DNA of 64,000 bases from Acanthacorydalis orientalis (GCA_034766995.1 CM068315.1:43319318-43383317); one strand, 5' to 3'. Numbered from the stretch's first letter, positions 37,483 to 49,280 are shown. Notes: generated from the letters alone by a model not told the origin. Translations and numbers: made by a program.

Positions 37483-37515
<33 letters not shown>
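37013..37515. repeat. Two 143 bp units in a TA/CT/GA microsatellite field
   Basis: Unit 1 (about 37078-37220) and unit 2 (about 37358-37500) share order and sequence: GAGAAAGATATAcAAATgaACCTAAAtCTA, a TTTTTGAAACT block, GAATGGTTT, and a CTCTGTCTCTCT end. TA arrays and AGACAGAGAAAGA blocks lie between and around them. Each unit has GA-rich sequence at one end and CT-rich at the other, so it can fold on itself. Confidence 0.8.
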
Positions 37516-37588
37516 CTGAAATTCTCATCGCAGTATAAGGTCTTATATAAATGAACCTTTTTTACAATTTAAATTTTGTTCTTTATAC

Positions 37589-37590
<2 letters not shown>

Positions 37591-37663
<73 letters not shown>
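37591..37663. repeat. (TA)n (TG)n array
   Basis: TA passing into TG. Confidence 0.96.
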
Positions 37664-37832
37664 AAAGGGATTGAAAAACAGACCCACATATTCCAAATTT
37701 CGAAATTTTGTAAATATTTGTGAATTATGTGGTTTTATATTTTTAATTAATTCATTTTCTCATACTTGAAAGTGAATACATGTTTACTTCACTTTTATCT
37801 GGAAAAAACTCGTCGATGAACGGATAAATTAA

Positions 37833-37855
37833 TGTACATGTACATGTACATGTAC
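37833..37855. repeat. (TGTACA)n palindromic hexamer repeat
   Basis: About four head-to-tail copies of the self-complementary hexamer ATGTAC. Confidence 0.9.
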
Positions 37856-37893
37856 GCCCACATTTGTTTATATATAAGACAAATATTCGTAGT

Positions 37894-37932
<39 letters not shown>

Positions 37933-37953
37933 TTGCTTAATATACATATATAC

Positions 37954-38022
<69 letters not shown>
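37894..38022. repeat. Two (TA)n arrays with TATG spacer
   Basis: TA at 37894-37920, GTATGTATGTAT, then TA at 37957-38022. Confidence 0.95.
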
Positions 38023-38027
<5 letters not shown>

Positions 38028-38040
38028 TTGCAGTCGTAGC

Positions 38041-38540
38041 ACATAGGATTATAAATCAAGTTTACATATAAGGCCGACAAATAACCATTCTTGAATACAT
38101 AAGAAGTGAATATCGAAAATATTGATGCCGTGGGTTCGTTCTTCCTGTACCGTTTCTGTCATGTATGTATCAAACGCTGTTACTCATTCGCCATGAAATA
38201 CTTCTTTTATCCGTACGACTAAAAGTATGTCAACTTTGTCGTTGCGTTCGGTAACAACTTCCCTCCCCGAAAATATCCAACAAACAAAACACTGCAGGTG
38301 TGGATTACATAAGAGATTTGTGGTGTTCGGGTCGGTTGTGTTATTGTGGCAGTGGGTGCGGCTGAGTTAAAGTAATAGGGAGCGCATTATTTCGTAGATA
38401 GGGTAAAATTGACGTATATGAATATAAAAGGGGTCGTGATGTGATATGTGAGATCCGAACGATATTCTAGTTTGGGTTGGTTATATTGTGACGGTATGTT
38501 CATAATGGGATAGATATAGGATATGAAATTTATGAAAGTT
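38041..38540. other. Less AT-rich intronic island
   Basis: About 500 bp of non-repetitive sequence with CpG words and G-rich stretches (GGGTGCGGCTGAG), the largest such island in this intron. No coding exon was found. A conserved regulatory element is a reasonable guess only. Confidence 0.3.
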
Positions 38541-39180
38541 TTCTATATATGAGGAAAATTGAGAGGTTATAAATACAACAAGAATTAAAATTAAATTGAT
38601 TAAATCGTTTGATATACCATATATCTATTAGCACGATTAAAATTGCCACACTTATTAAAATTCAATACTTTCAAAAATATTTCAACTTTTAATAACAAAA
38701 AAAATATAATTCTAGAAATGTTATTTTATAAATGTACACTCTATCATTAAAACATTTTATGCAAGTCAATTAAAAATAAAATCAAGGTTTTATTCAATTT
38801 TTACTTATTTACATTTTTTCATCTCACATACCTCAAAAAATTTCGTTTTGTACCTTAGTGAGGAGGAAAGGTCATTTTACTTATGTTATGTATTTTATTA
38901 TGTAATTCATTAAGAGAAGAGACTTTTGAGATCTGAATGTAAATTTACATACATTTCTAGATTTCTTTAAAAACATTATTTTTTTAAAAATAAAAAGAGT
39001 ACTCAATATAAAATTAAATTTAAAAAAATATTTTCACTAAGAGGAAAAAATAATATCTTGTATTTCTTTACAATAAAACATTGAAGGCTACATGTCAGAA
39101 GAAACATTTCTGATTATTTTGTATTACAGGATCTACATTAATTGAAAATTGAATATATTTTTCACATATTGAATGGTAAC

Positions 39181-39182
<2 letters not shown>

Positions 39183-39231
<49 letters not shown>
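39183..39231. repeat. (TA)n array at LINE 5' break
   Basis: Perfect TA repeat ending where LINE homology starts. Confidence 0.97.
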
Positions 39232-39232
<1 letters not shown>

Positions 39233-39234
<2 letters not shown>

Positions 39235-40186
39235 TGAATTTATGAGAAGAATCAAAGAAGATAAAAATCGAGAAAGGTGTAAGACTGGGAGAGGCAATTT
39301 CTCCACAATTATTTACTGTAGCTTTAGAAAAAGTATTCAATCTCCCCACTGAGAGGACAAAGGAATCGAAAAAAGGCGAAAGATTGTCATCTCCGATTTT
39401 CTGATGATATAGTTATCTTCGAAAGTGCTTCGGAAGAACTACAAAAGAGGAAAGAAGAATTAATTGATACCAGTTAAAAAATTTGCCTAACTGTGAACCA
39501 TGCAAAAACAAAAGTGTTGTTCAATGCGTCGGTCTGTCTGAAGAAAATTGAAATAAAAGGAACAGAAATACAAGAAGTTACGAAGTATGTCTATCTAAGC
39601 CAGCTTATCAGTAAATATGGATCATTCATTGAAGAAGTAAACAAAAGAATAAAAATGGAATGGAGCTCATTTGGACGAAACGGCTCGAAAATCAACAATC
39701 GCTCGCTTTAAATCAACACTCCCACTCTATTTAATGAAAAAAGTATTTGATCAATGTATACAACGAGTCTTACCTACGATAGCGAAACATTGATGCTTAA
39801 CCCCAAAATTATTCAAAGACTCCAAACAACACAGAGAAGTATGGAAAGATATATGCTAGGAATAACAAGAAGAGATAGGAAAAGAATAGAATGCATACGA
39901 AAAAATACATGAGTAACAGATATAATAAAAACAGTAAAGAGTCTAGAATGGAAATGAACGGGGCATATTGCAAGAAGAGAAGACAATCAATGAACAACAA
40001 AAATTATTAACTGGGAAACAGGGAATAATATAAAGAAGTCAAGAAGAGACCAATGAACAAGTCGGATAAGGAAATTAAAAATTTTATTGGAAATCAGTGG
40101 AAAAGAAAGGCATGCAACCAGATAAAGTGGAAAATCATGGAAAATACCTTAATCCAGTAGTGTATTGACAAAGGATGCTGCTGTTG

Positions 40187-40190
<4 letters not shown>
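39233..40190 (+). mobile_element. RTE-like LINE: 3' part of reverse transcriptase ORF, dead
   Basis: Readable in order, with frameshifts and stops: EKGVRQGEAISPQLF then FTVALEK (RT finger/palm), a shifted F-DDIVIFESASEELQ (the catalytic YADD-type box; here the first part is out of frame), VNHAKTKVLFNAS, EIQEVTKYVYLSQLIS, EVNKRIKMEWSSF, TYDSETLMLNP-type thumb sequence, then TTQRSMERYMLGITRRDRK and LEWKW-GHIARR, the usual C-terminal order in RTE/BovB-like elements. It is 5'-truncated. The 3' end GATGCTGCTGTTGAT runs straight into (TA)n. Confidence 0.8.

Positions 40191-40241
<51 letters not shown>
40189..40241. repeat. (TA)n array at LINE 3' end
   Basis: Perfect TA repeat beginning at the LINE terminus. 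Confidence 0.97.
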
Positions 40242-40243
<2 letters not shown>

Positions 40244-40389
40244 ATCTTATGTAAATTTAATTAATCTTTAATTTATAGATGTGTTTCAAATACGTGGAAA
40301 AATGATAATAGAAATGATTTTCTAACTATGAAAATAAAATTATAAGCTCGCATACAAATTGTCAATAAAATGAAATGAGACTCAATGAG

Positions 40390-40910
40390 AAAAAGTGTAA
40401 TAATACAACGTACCAAAATCGCAAATGAAAATGAGCGATATTATTGACACGAACTGCAATTAAAACTCTGGAAAACTTTTACTTAACAAAATATCTATAC
40501 AGTTTCTACGCATCCACTGAACCAGTCAAAGATACAACAAAAGATAATCTGAAAAATTCAATACTTGAAAACAAGACTTTATACTTTTATGCGTCGACTA
40601 ATTTCGTTCGGTAGGAAATTTCGTAAAAAAAAAACTTTTTAAGAGCAAAATAAGGTTCAGTGAAAGTCTTACGCACAACTGGTTAATTCATGACAAGAGA
40701 CGACGGCGAAGAATAAGAAGTACAGGGTCGTAATACTTCTTCTATGTACATGCATAGCGTGAAAGTATATTATAAAAAAGGGGTGACGTCAATCATAAAC
40801 AACACAAGAACATGATGAATGCGCTATAAACCTGCATATGTTGTTGTACAGTGGAAACTGTTTTATAAAAACACGTTACGGTTGCCATACAGAGAAAAAT
40901 ATATTAAATA
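40390..40910. other. Less AT-rich intronic island
   Basis: Non-repetitive sequence with GACGACGGCGAAG and GGGGTGACGTCA (a CRE-like TGACGTCA palindrome at about 40784). No exon is seen. Confidence 0.3.
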
Positions 40911-41006
40911 AATATGCATATATAATAAGCCACTTTCCTAGTTACTCAGTATATGACCTATATGAAATGTTACAACTCAACTTACTGAGTAATACACATA
41001 TATACA

Positions 41007-41024
41007 TTATATATATATATATAT

Positions 41025-41078
<54 letters not shown>
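41007..41078. repeat. (TA)n array
   Basis: TA repeat with an AACATA interruption. Confidence 0.96.
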
Positions 41079-41080
<2 letters not shown>

Positions 41081-42559
41081 TATTTAAACATCATTTTTCT
41101 TCCAAATAAAAATAAATTCCTTAAAGTTGCGACAAATCACAAATAATAGTCTTTGCGTGAGTACATTTTTTTCAACTCGTAATGTAAATAAGTTGTAGTC
41201 TTATCTAAAGTACTCATATGTAAGGAAAACCGCTAAATATTTACATTTAAATTACATTTCGCTTATATTCCGTACGAAAATAAAATTAAAAATATATAAA
41301 CATTCTCTTACAATTTATAAAATATTTAAATTAATTATAAAATTTCACAATTTTTTATTTCAGTACAAATAAATTACTTCTGTACTGAAATCGTGTTAAA
41401 TAGAATTTAATTAAAGTTTTGGCATTGCTTTTAGTCGATTTTATTTGTAATTCTCTTTGAAAATATTCTATCGTATAATAAACTCATTTAAAAGTTTAGT
41501 TCGTATATAAATATAATTTATTTATATGAATTTGTTATAGAATGAAAATTTGTAATTAAATTTAAAATGAAAGAAATTAATAAAAAATGTACTAACGAAT
41601 ATCAAAATTCGAACAAAAAAAAGAATGAATCTTATTTAATTAACAAAATTAGTTATCGAGTAGAATTTTACAAATTGAAAATATTTTTGTAATTAATTTC
41701 AATTCATATCAGATTTATATTCTATTTTCTGTGCTAAAACTTAAAGCTCGTTATACATTTCTTCGAATCAGTTTTATTTTAATTTCAAAGTATATATTTT
41801 TAATATACTGTACGATATTAAATAAAATCTTTATTACATAAACAAAGCGAAATTTCAATAATATTTATTTTCTCAAAACATACCGTACATGTTCTGAATA
41901 TAGAAAAACAATTTCTTTAAAAAGCGTATCGATCGATACGTTTCTTAGTCCTCTCTAGTATTAAATAATTGTATAGCTATAAATCAAATATAATACCGCT
42001 TTATGCATAAATCATAAGTTGAAATTGTCCAGGCGTGTTGACATGTGACCCTAGAGTTTGAGAAGCGGCAGCCAGTGAGTCGGACAACTAAACACAGTTC
42101 CATTCACAAAGTGAATATTAATTCGTTTTCCATCTGTTCGCAAACATTCCCAAAAATATTGACCCTCGACAAACAAACTCATATTAAACGTAAGTGTGAT
42201 TGCACTTCAACACTTCGGAAATTTACATGAATATGCAATCGTTCCTGTTTACATAAACCACATATTTGAAGTAGTGTGTACGTACAAATTACTAATTCCT
42301 TTTTTATATTTCGAGTGAAAAAGTTTGGATTGATAATTAACTTAAGGTTTATGGACAATGATACGAATTTAAAACAGGAAAAGTGGTGTAGTGTGAAATT
42401 GAAATTTAATGTTTTGAAAATTCAAACATAGGTCATTTCTAAAAATCAAGATTTCTCATAACATAACTTTTAACACTTTAATCATTTAGTTTAAAATTAT
42501 TATTTAAAACAACATATTTAGACGAATATTTAACGGTCAATAAAGTCTATTTTCTACCT

Positions 42560-42874
42560 TTTCATCATATAAAAACGTTATATATATCTTGACCAAGCGG
42601 TTGCTATAACCTCACAAAACAATAGTGTACACGACAGCGTCCGGAAAGCAGCATATTAAGCATTGCATACTTTTCACATTCAACTTAAAAAAAGTGCTGC
42701 CGATGCCGCTGAAATGATTTGTTCGGCTTTAGAGGAAGATTTTATGAAATATATAAAAATTGTTAAAACAGTTAAAAAGGTCGGAAAATGCATTATAACT
42801 TCATTGAGTCAAAATAGCAAAACTTTTTTCGACAAGGGATTCGTTAGGTACCTGATAAATGGAGCAGAATAAGT
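42560..42874 (+). mobile_element. Family C mariner fragment
   Basis: The plus strand frame 42663-42872 holds the N-terminal block (HIQLKKSAADAAEMICSALEED) joined to the tail (FFDKGFVRYLINGAE): the same deletion plan as 22477-22953. Neither TIR is clear. Confidence 0.75.
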
Positions 42875-43127
42875 AAGAGGATCGTTTTTAATAAGTTTAT
42901 AGTAATTTTTATTTCTTCACTTATATAATTATCATTTTGTATATCCGTTTAAATTAAAAATGATATTTTTTTTGAAAAATATAAAATTTCGTCTTATGAA
43001 ATAAGTAAGAGAATAGTTTTTTTATAAATTTAAAGTAACTTTTATTTGTTCGCTTACATAATTATCATTTTGTATATCCTTTTAAATTAAAAATTACAAT
43101 TTTTTTTTTGAAAAATGTACAATTATT
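42868..43127. repeat. Tandem duplication, two ~130 bp units
   Basis: Both units read AATAAGTAAGAG-A-CGTTTTT, then ACTTTTATTT, TATAATTATCATTTTGTATA and a TTTTGAAAAAT end. Divergence is small. The first unit overlaps the 3' edge of the family C fragment. Confidence 0.85.
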
Positions 43128-43606
43128 TTCAGTTTATTTTTTATCCCTTTAAATGTTAATTTTGTCAGTTGCTACAAAATGTTTTAATAAGAACTAAAGA
43201 TAAGAACTGGTTTTTTTGTAACCAGAACAGGAATCGAAATTGATTACTAACTATAATTTCTATTATACATGCACTGTAATAGTATATTATGCTCATTTTC
43301 TATTTAATTGTAGATTTTTAATAAGAATTAGACAAATGTATATTTTTTTCTATTGCTCATCCTCTCTTTTATAATGTGCCTCTTTTATACGTGCCTCATT
43401 CATCTAATCGTACATCTTATAAGGATTATGGTTTCAATTCTCAAATCTTTTTAAGGTAGTTTATTTTTTTATTTATCTTTATCTCTCAAACTGGCAGCTA
43501 TACAATCAGACATGTACAAGAATTATAATTCAACAGATAGCACTGTTACCGGAGATTAATGGTTTTTAATCGTTATTAAAGCTGTTATATCTATTTTACG
43601 ATTATA

Positions 43607-44058
43607 CTAGATATGCAAATTAAACCAGCGCCTTTTTTAAAAGACTCACCATTATTTTATATAATTTTGATCCATTTATCAGGTAACTAACGAATCTCTT
43701 ATTGAAAAAAAGATTACGGTTTTAACTTGATAAAGTTGTATTGCATTTTTCGATCTCTTTCACTGTTTTAACAATTTTTGTATATTTCATACATCATAGC
43801 ACCTTACACTAAAGCTGAACAAATGATTCCCGATGCTTCAGAAGCATTTTTTTTAACTTGAATGAGAAAAATATACAATTCCTAATATGCCGCTTTTCTG
43901 GTATATGAGATTATACCAACTACTTGATCAAGATATATCGTGTTTTTAAATGTTAAGGTAGGCAAATGAAAATCCTAAAATGAAATGAAAATATTTTAAT
44001 TTCAAACAGAGTTATGACTGATTTCATTTAAAGGTACCGAATTAATTTTTCCAGCCCG
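43607..44058 (-). mobile_element. Family C mariner derivative, internally deleted
   Basis: Degenerate ends CTAGATATGCAAATTAAACC and GGTACCGAATTAATTTTTCC, with TA at 43605-43606. The minus strand has decayed N-terminal and tail blocks joined without a catalytic core. About 450 bp. Confidence 0.75.
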
Positions 44059-44719
44059 GTACCGTTTTAAAACTCTACGTGGCCATGTAATAAACACAGT
44101 TTATCGTTAATATTTTTCATGAAAATTACTATTGATGATTTGTTTAAAAACATAAAAACGGTTTGATTATCACCATATATAGCTTCATATTTCATAGAAT
44201 GTTAACAAGAAAACATGAAGAATTTTTTAATTATTAAATCGGCTTGAAAAGTCAGTCGCAAGAATATAAATCTAAAAAATATAATTTACTTGAATGTAAT
44301 TTTAAAATAATAAGTGAATAGCAATAAAAATAATATTTATCAGGATTTTAAAATTTTAAATAAATATAATAGTAATTAAAATCAAATTAAGGAATTGAAT
44401 ATAATTATAAGTAGATTTGTTGAAAACCGCTTTTTAATTTATTTTCAACGAATGTACAATTCGTAAAAATGAACATTTATTTTCATAAACTTTTATGAAA
44501 TAAAGTCTATACATTTCATTAGTTATTGAGTTAGTAGTTTTTTTATATTTATGAGAAAAACGGATAAAACATAATAAAAACGAATAATAAAACCTGATAC
44601 GTCTAGTTTACTCATAAATAGAAATAGTTGAACATTCATTTCGAAACATGTGACATTTATAAAGAATTACTGTTTGTTTTTTGTACGATTTTTCAGTGCC
44701 ATGTACTTTTTGCTCTCAG

Positions 44720-44942
44720 GTACCGGGTTCAACGGCAACGTCTGTCGAAAAGGCGTCAGACGGTCTGCAAACTGCATCGAGTCGTTTAGAATTGTCCGGT
44801 GTCGGATCAACAACGCCCGGACCGGTCAAATTGCGTTGCGTTGCATCTCTATTTAAAATCTACCGTGTGAGCAGCGTTGAAGTCGAAGTGCGACCAGATT
44901 CTCCGCCGAAACCCGCATCCGTTTTAGATAACAGTATAAACA
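44720..44942 (+). CDS. Beat-family Ig protein, internal exon: rest of Ig domain 2
   Basis: Acceptor TTTTTGCTCTCAG ends at 44719 and donor GTAAGT starts at 44943; entry phase 0 matches the preceding exon, exit phase is 1. It has 74 codons. SDGLQTASSRLEL corresponds to the SDGLETSxxxLEF stretch typical of Beat proteins, and VKLRCVASL holds the F-strand Cys (exon residue 40) that would pair with the VADC Cys of the previous exon. It then passes into a proline-rich juxtamembrane-like segment (RPDSPPKPASV). If the donor were not used, translation would stop three codons later (N-S-K-stop), so intron retention would give a protein without an anchor. Another AG at 44695-44696 would shift the frame and is less likely. 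Confidence 0.88.
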
Positions 44943-45059
44943 GTAAGTAACTAATAAAATTTCTTTATTTACATTTCTGTACTGACTTCAAAATTTATCT
45001 GATTTACTATATATTTCAAATGAATAAATTCAGTTATAATGCACAAGTTCCACAATAAT

Positions 45060-45780
45060 ATATACAAGTGTCCCAAAAAATGAATGCGTAAAATTAATAA
45101 TTTTAAAAATGTAAATTTCATATGAATTTATTAAACGTTTTATTGTATTTTTTTCAAGGAATGATTTTTGAGTATTTACTGTAAATTTATTAAACAGTGT
45201 TCTTCTTTAATGAAGAAATATTTTAAAATAAACAATAAAATAATGGACAGTATCTGATGCATGGCCAATCGGTGTACACGATTTCAGGAACTGCGTTATT
45301 CTGACATCAAAAATAGAAGAATGTACTTGTTGTATAATGTAAGAAATCTGGTATGGGATATTTTTTTGAAATTTAACAGATTTGAAAATGGAAGCCGTTT
45401 GAAGGAAGGTCGATTTGTGACTCACATAATTGTTTATTTTTAACAAATAGAAAAACATATCAAAAATCGTCAGGTCATCCAATAGAGAATTTTATTAACA
45501 GTGTTCACTCAAAATTGCAAGCTAATCGGATGAATAGTTTTTGAGATATGATATACACCGTTTTGAAAAGTATAGTTTCGAGAAAACAAATGAACGCGCT
45601 CGGGCTAAGCCCTATCCCATTACAAACCTCCTCCAAGAAAATCGCTGTATCTCGGGGAATTTTTGAAATTTATATAAAATTCTTTTTGTTAATGAAACTT
45701 AAAACTTTAAGCTTTAATAATATGCAAAAACCCAAAAATCGATTTTTCCAACATTTCAAACTTGTGCAAGCTCCTTAAGG
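45060..45780. repeat. Unclassified repeat-like segment with short open frames
   Basis: Less AT-rich and written in the style of a decayed transposable element (GTGTCCCAAAAAATGAATGC, TTTTGAGATATGATATACACC, CGCTGTATCTCGGGG). Short frames on both strands (76 and 91 codons) show no domain. I cannot name a family. Confidence 0.3.
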
Positions 45781-46739
45781 CGAAGTTTAGTGAAAAATAT
45801 TTATTCTTACTATAAGAAAAACGTAAAAAAATTTATACCTCTTTACTGATATGTTGAAAACCACATGTTTATTTTTCGATAAGTAATTTAAATTTTAGAA
45901 AAATAGTCTGCAGATACTTTTAATGCGTTGTTATAAACAAAAAACAATTATAATGAAATATATAAAACTCAAACCGAAATTTAATAATAAAAGAACATTT
46001 TTTATTCCAAAAAACATATAATGATATTAGTTTGAGAAGAAATTTCTGATTTTTATTGAGAAAGTTGCTTGTTAGTTTATAACTAGACATAATTGAAAAT
46101 CTATATATTGTTATTTTTGATAAAAGAGAAAATAAATGGAAAAGACTGAAAGGACTGAAAGAAATTTAGTTTCACGTAAATGAGAAACTTGAGACAAAAC
46201 TTACTTGTTTCTAAGAAAATTAATAGTGAATTGTGATAGTCTCTAAAAACCGTATTCTGTTATCAATGATAACTTTTAATAAATGGTGTGATTTACTTAC
46301 AGCATCTGAAAAAGAAATAAATAAATTTAATTATTTATTTAATCTAAGAATAAAAATTAAAAATATATAAATATTATTATAGTTAGTTACTTATGTTGCT
46401 TTTAATAGCGCATCAACAACTGAGGTCATTAATTCAGACAAATACAAAATAAAAATGCACACCATTTGCACAATTGCGTCCGAATCACCTCTTAATCTGA
46501 ACGAAAAATGTTTTAGTGCCAAACTTCATAACAAAGTCATTTAAAATAACAATTATGTCAGAGAGAGTTAAAATTCAAACTTGAAAGAATCTGCACTAAC
46601 AAAATACCTAAACTTGATTAAACAAAACTTATAAATAGAATAAAAATAATGAAAGCTCTTAAAGACAATAACACACACATTTAAAAGACTGTGAGCTTAT
46701 AATAGTAATAAAATATTTTTTTTGGAAAACATATAAATG

Positions 46740-47620
46740 ATTATATTGAAATAGAAATTAAAATCAGCCTGGGATTAATTTATTTATTCCAATTATATGA
46801 AGAGAAGTAAATTTAAAAAATCAATATAAAAATAGTTTCTTTGCTAGTTACTTGAAGAAAATATCTAGGTATTTAAAAATAAATCTAAAAATTTTAAAAA
46901 TAAACAACCAATTTGCAAAAAAACGAATTGAATTTCAAACAGACACATTTATCGCTTCATATAGTTTTTTGGAATTGTTGATTTCACTTTTATAAATAAA
47001 TTTTCACTCCCTCGTAAACTATATATTTTTTTGACCGAAATAATCAGTAATTCACTTGTATATATAATAGATTTTTTAATAGTTATATTTTTTGAATTTG
47101 TGTTATTTTTATATAAGTTTAATATTTTTTTCAGATAGATTTTTGTTCAGTATGTATATAGTATAAAAACATGTTTCACTCTACTTAAAACTTTAAAAAG
47201 TAAGAAAAAATAGTTTATTTCAGTGACTTTTTGAAAAAAAATATTTATATCACATTTTATTTCAATTATATGAAAGGAATCAAGTGTTAAAAACAAAATC
47301 AAATCATACAAGAATCAAATAATACTTTTTTTCTTATTTACTAGAAACCCAATTCTAGCATTCACACTTAAGTTGAAATTGTATAAAAATCTTACAAATA
47401 AACAATCGGGTTCCAAAAAAACCCACTAAATTTAGAAAATAGCACTTTTTCATGTTGTAATTGTTGTTGAATTTCGCAAACAAATTGTTCTTTTTATTAC
47501 ACAAACCACACCAAATTGTTGTTGAATTTGCTTTTACAAATGAATTTTCAATCCCTCACAAACCATATTTTTTTTCTATTCAAAAATATTTTTCCATCAG
47601 TTGTATATTGCATATTTTAT
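46740..47620. repeat. Diverged ~480 bp direct duplication
   Basis: Sequence at 46785-47060 (TTCCAATTATATGAAGAG ... AAATAAACAACCAATTTGC ... TTTTCACTCCCTCGTAAACTA) recurs in order at 47260-47590 (TTTCAATTATATGAAAGG ... AAATAAACAATCGGGTTCC ... TTTTCAATCCCTCACAAACC). Confidence 0.6.
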
Positions 47621-47736
47621 CTGAATGTATGTAGAAAAAAATACTCATTTATTTTTTCTTAATTTTTTTATTGAGCATATATTTGTTTGTTGACAAACTT
47701 TTTAATATAGATTTGTGTATATGTACACACACATCC

Positions 47737-47760
47737 ATATATATATATATATATATATAT

Positions 47761-47797
<37 letters not shown>
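47737..47797. repeat. (TA)n array with CC interruption
   Basis: TA repeat with one CC break at 47761. Confidence 0.95.
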
Positions 47798-47802
<5 letters not shown>

Positions 47803-48179
47803 ATTCACGTAGAGCTAAGAATCTTTATGAAAAAAATATATTTCAGTAGTCGAAATTAGCACTTTTGAATGTTATTTTTTTAAGGATATACACTGAACAT
47901 TTGTATGCATATCATAAACTAAATTATACGGTAGTGTTATAAGTTTGTAAAAATTGGAATACTATTGTCATATCACGAACTGAACAGAGGTGAGATGGTC
48001 AAGGTCAATCATATATAATGGATTTGTAGAAATAACAACGAGTCGAAAAATAAGCAATCATGAAATGGAAAAATAAAATAAGAAAGTTGTCATGGTAGCA
48101 TAAAATGATTTTGGGGGAAGGGACACATTTACAAAAAGTAGAGAAGAACTCATCATCTGGTATTGTCGAACGAGTGTGA

Positions 48180-48198
48180 CTATATATATATATGTATG

Positions 48199-48279
<81 letters not shown>
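48180..48279. repeat. 100 bp (TA)n array with TATG breaks
   Basis: TA repeat containing two TATGTATGTATA blocks. Confidence 0.97.
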
Positions 48280-48282
<3 letters not shown>

Positions 48283-48558
48283 TCTTGAAATGCTTTTTTA
48301 TCAGATTCTTTTGTAAGAAGTAATTTAAGAAATTGACGTGTGTATTAGAAGATCAAACAAAAAATAATTGGATTCAGATATACGTGCCATAATGGAACAA
48401 AAAAACATATACAAAATTAATTTAATTAAAATACATCTGTTCCTTTTACATTTTTTATTTGTAATCAGAAGCCTCTCGTAAATATGTTACAAAATTATTC
48501 GAAGGTTTTAATTTTATAGACTTTCAAAGTCAATAACTTAAAAAACTGTTTTATAAAA

Positions 48559-48591
48559 CATATATATATATATATATATATATTTTTATAA

Positions 48592-48626
<35 letters not shown>

Positions 48627-48650
48627 ATATATATATAGAGAGAGAGAGAT
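48559..48650. repeat. (TA)n, (TA)n, (GA)n compound
   Basis: Two TA blocks and a short terminal AGAGAGAGAGA. Confidence 0.95.
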
Positions 48651-48732
48651 GTGTAAAAATAATATATTTAAACTGAAACTAATACTTGTTATACATTATG
48701 TTGCTTATTAAATAATTTTACCTTAATTAATA

Positions 48733-49280
48733 TTAGGTTGACAGAAAAATAATTGCGGTTTATGACTTTCAAATTCGTATATATTTTTTAATTTTAGTGG
48801 TTTTAAGTGGCCAAGAACTGTTTGTATTGTGTATGCTCTTGAATTGTTGTGCATGGTTCTAATTCTATTAATGCCTTCAGTTGGTCATTACGAACTGAAG
48901 AAAGACGCCCGCGACCGTCTTTATCTTTAATGCTCTTGTCGCTAGCACGAATTTTTTGAAGCCACCATTGCACTGTACGTTCTTTATCAGTACCTACACC
49001 AAAAGCCTTTTTTAGTTTACGAGCAGTTTCTACTACTTTACCGCACGTTTTGAAGTCATACAAAAAATGCTCTTATCTGTTTCTTTTCTATCTTTCATTC
49101 AATAGCTTAATTTGAAACAAAATTAATAATATAATCACAGACAATGCTACCAAAATACAGACCGAAAAATGCACTTTAACATGATATTATCATGAACACG
49201 ATAAAATGACACATTCATTGAAAAAAAATAAATTTGGAATTCGAGAAATAAAAATAGCAATTATTTTCCTACTGACCTAA
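48733..49280 (-). mobile_element. Family A mariner derivative, copy 11, with open HTH frame
   Basis: Complete ends TTAGGTTGACAGAAAAATAA and TTCCTACTGACCTAA. The minus-strand frame 48803-49063 (86 codons, ATG start) is intact across both DNA-binding subdomains: VVETARKLKKAFGVGT, a WWLQKIRASDKS linker, DGRGRLS (GRPR-like hook), then NDQLKALIE. The second HTH is cut short by a frameshift, and the catalytic half is deleted. This is the best-preserved HTH in the window. Confidence 0.88.

Larger units (their letters stand above)
21206..44719 (+). other. Beat intron of 23.5 kb
   Basis: GTGAGT to TTTTTGCTCTCAG. Unlisted stretches (for example 24200-25050, 31970-32180, 32400-33340, 34860-36380, 38560-39180, 41100-42000 and 43140-43600) are AT-rich with nothing recognisable. 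Less AT-rich islands are listed separately. Confidence 0.85.

Noticed and set aside
44690..44719. Upstream AG at 44695-44696 as acceptor for the third exon
   Set aside because: It would add 23 bases and put the exon out of frame with the previous one.
44650..44856. Alternative frame overlapping the third Beat exon
   Set aside because: The frame carrying SDGLQTASSRLEL and VKLRCVASL matches Beat and the splice phase; this one does neither.
45207..45482. Open frames of 91 (minus), 60 and 76 (plus) codons around 45.2-45.8 kb
   Set aside because: They overlap on opposite strands in a repeat-like segment and show no domain or codon bias resembling the Beat exons.
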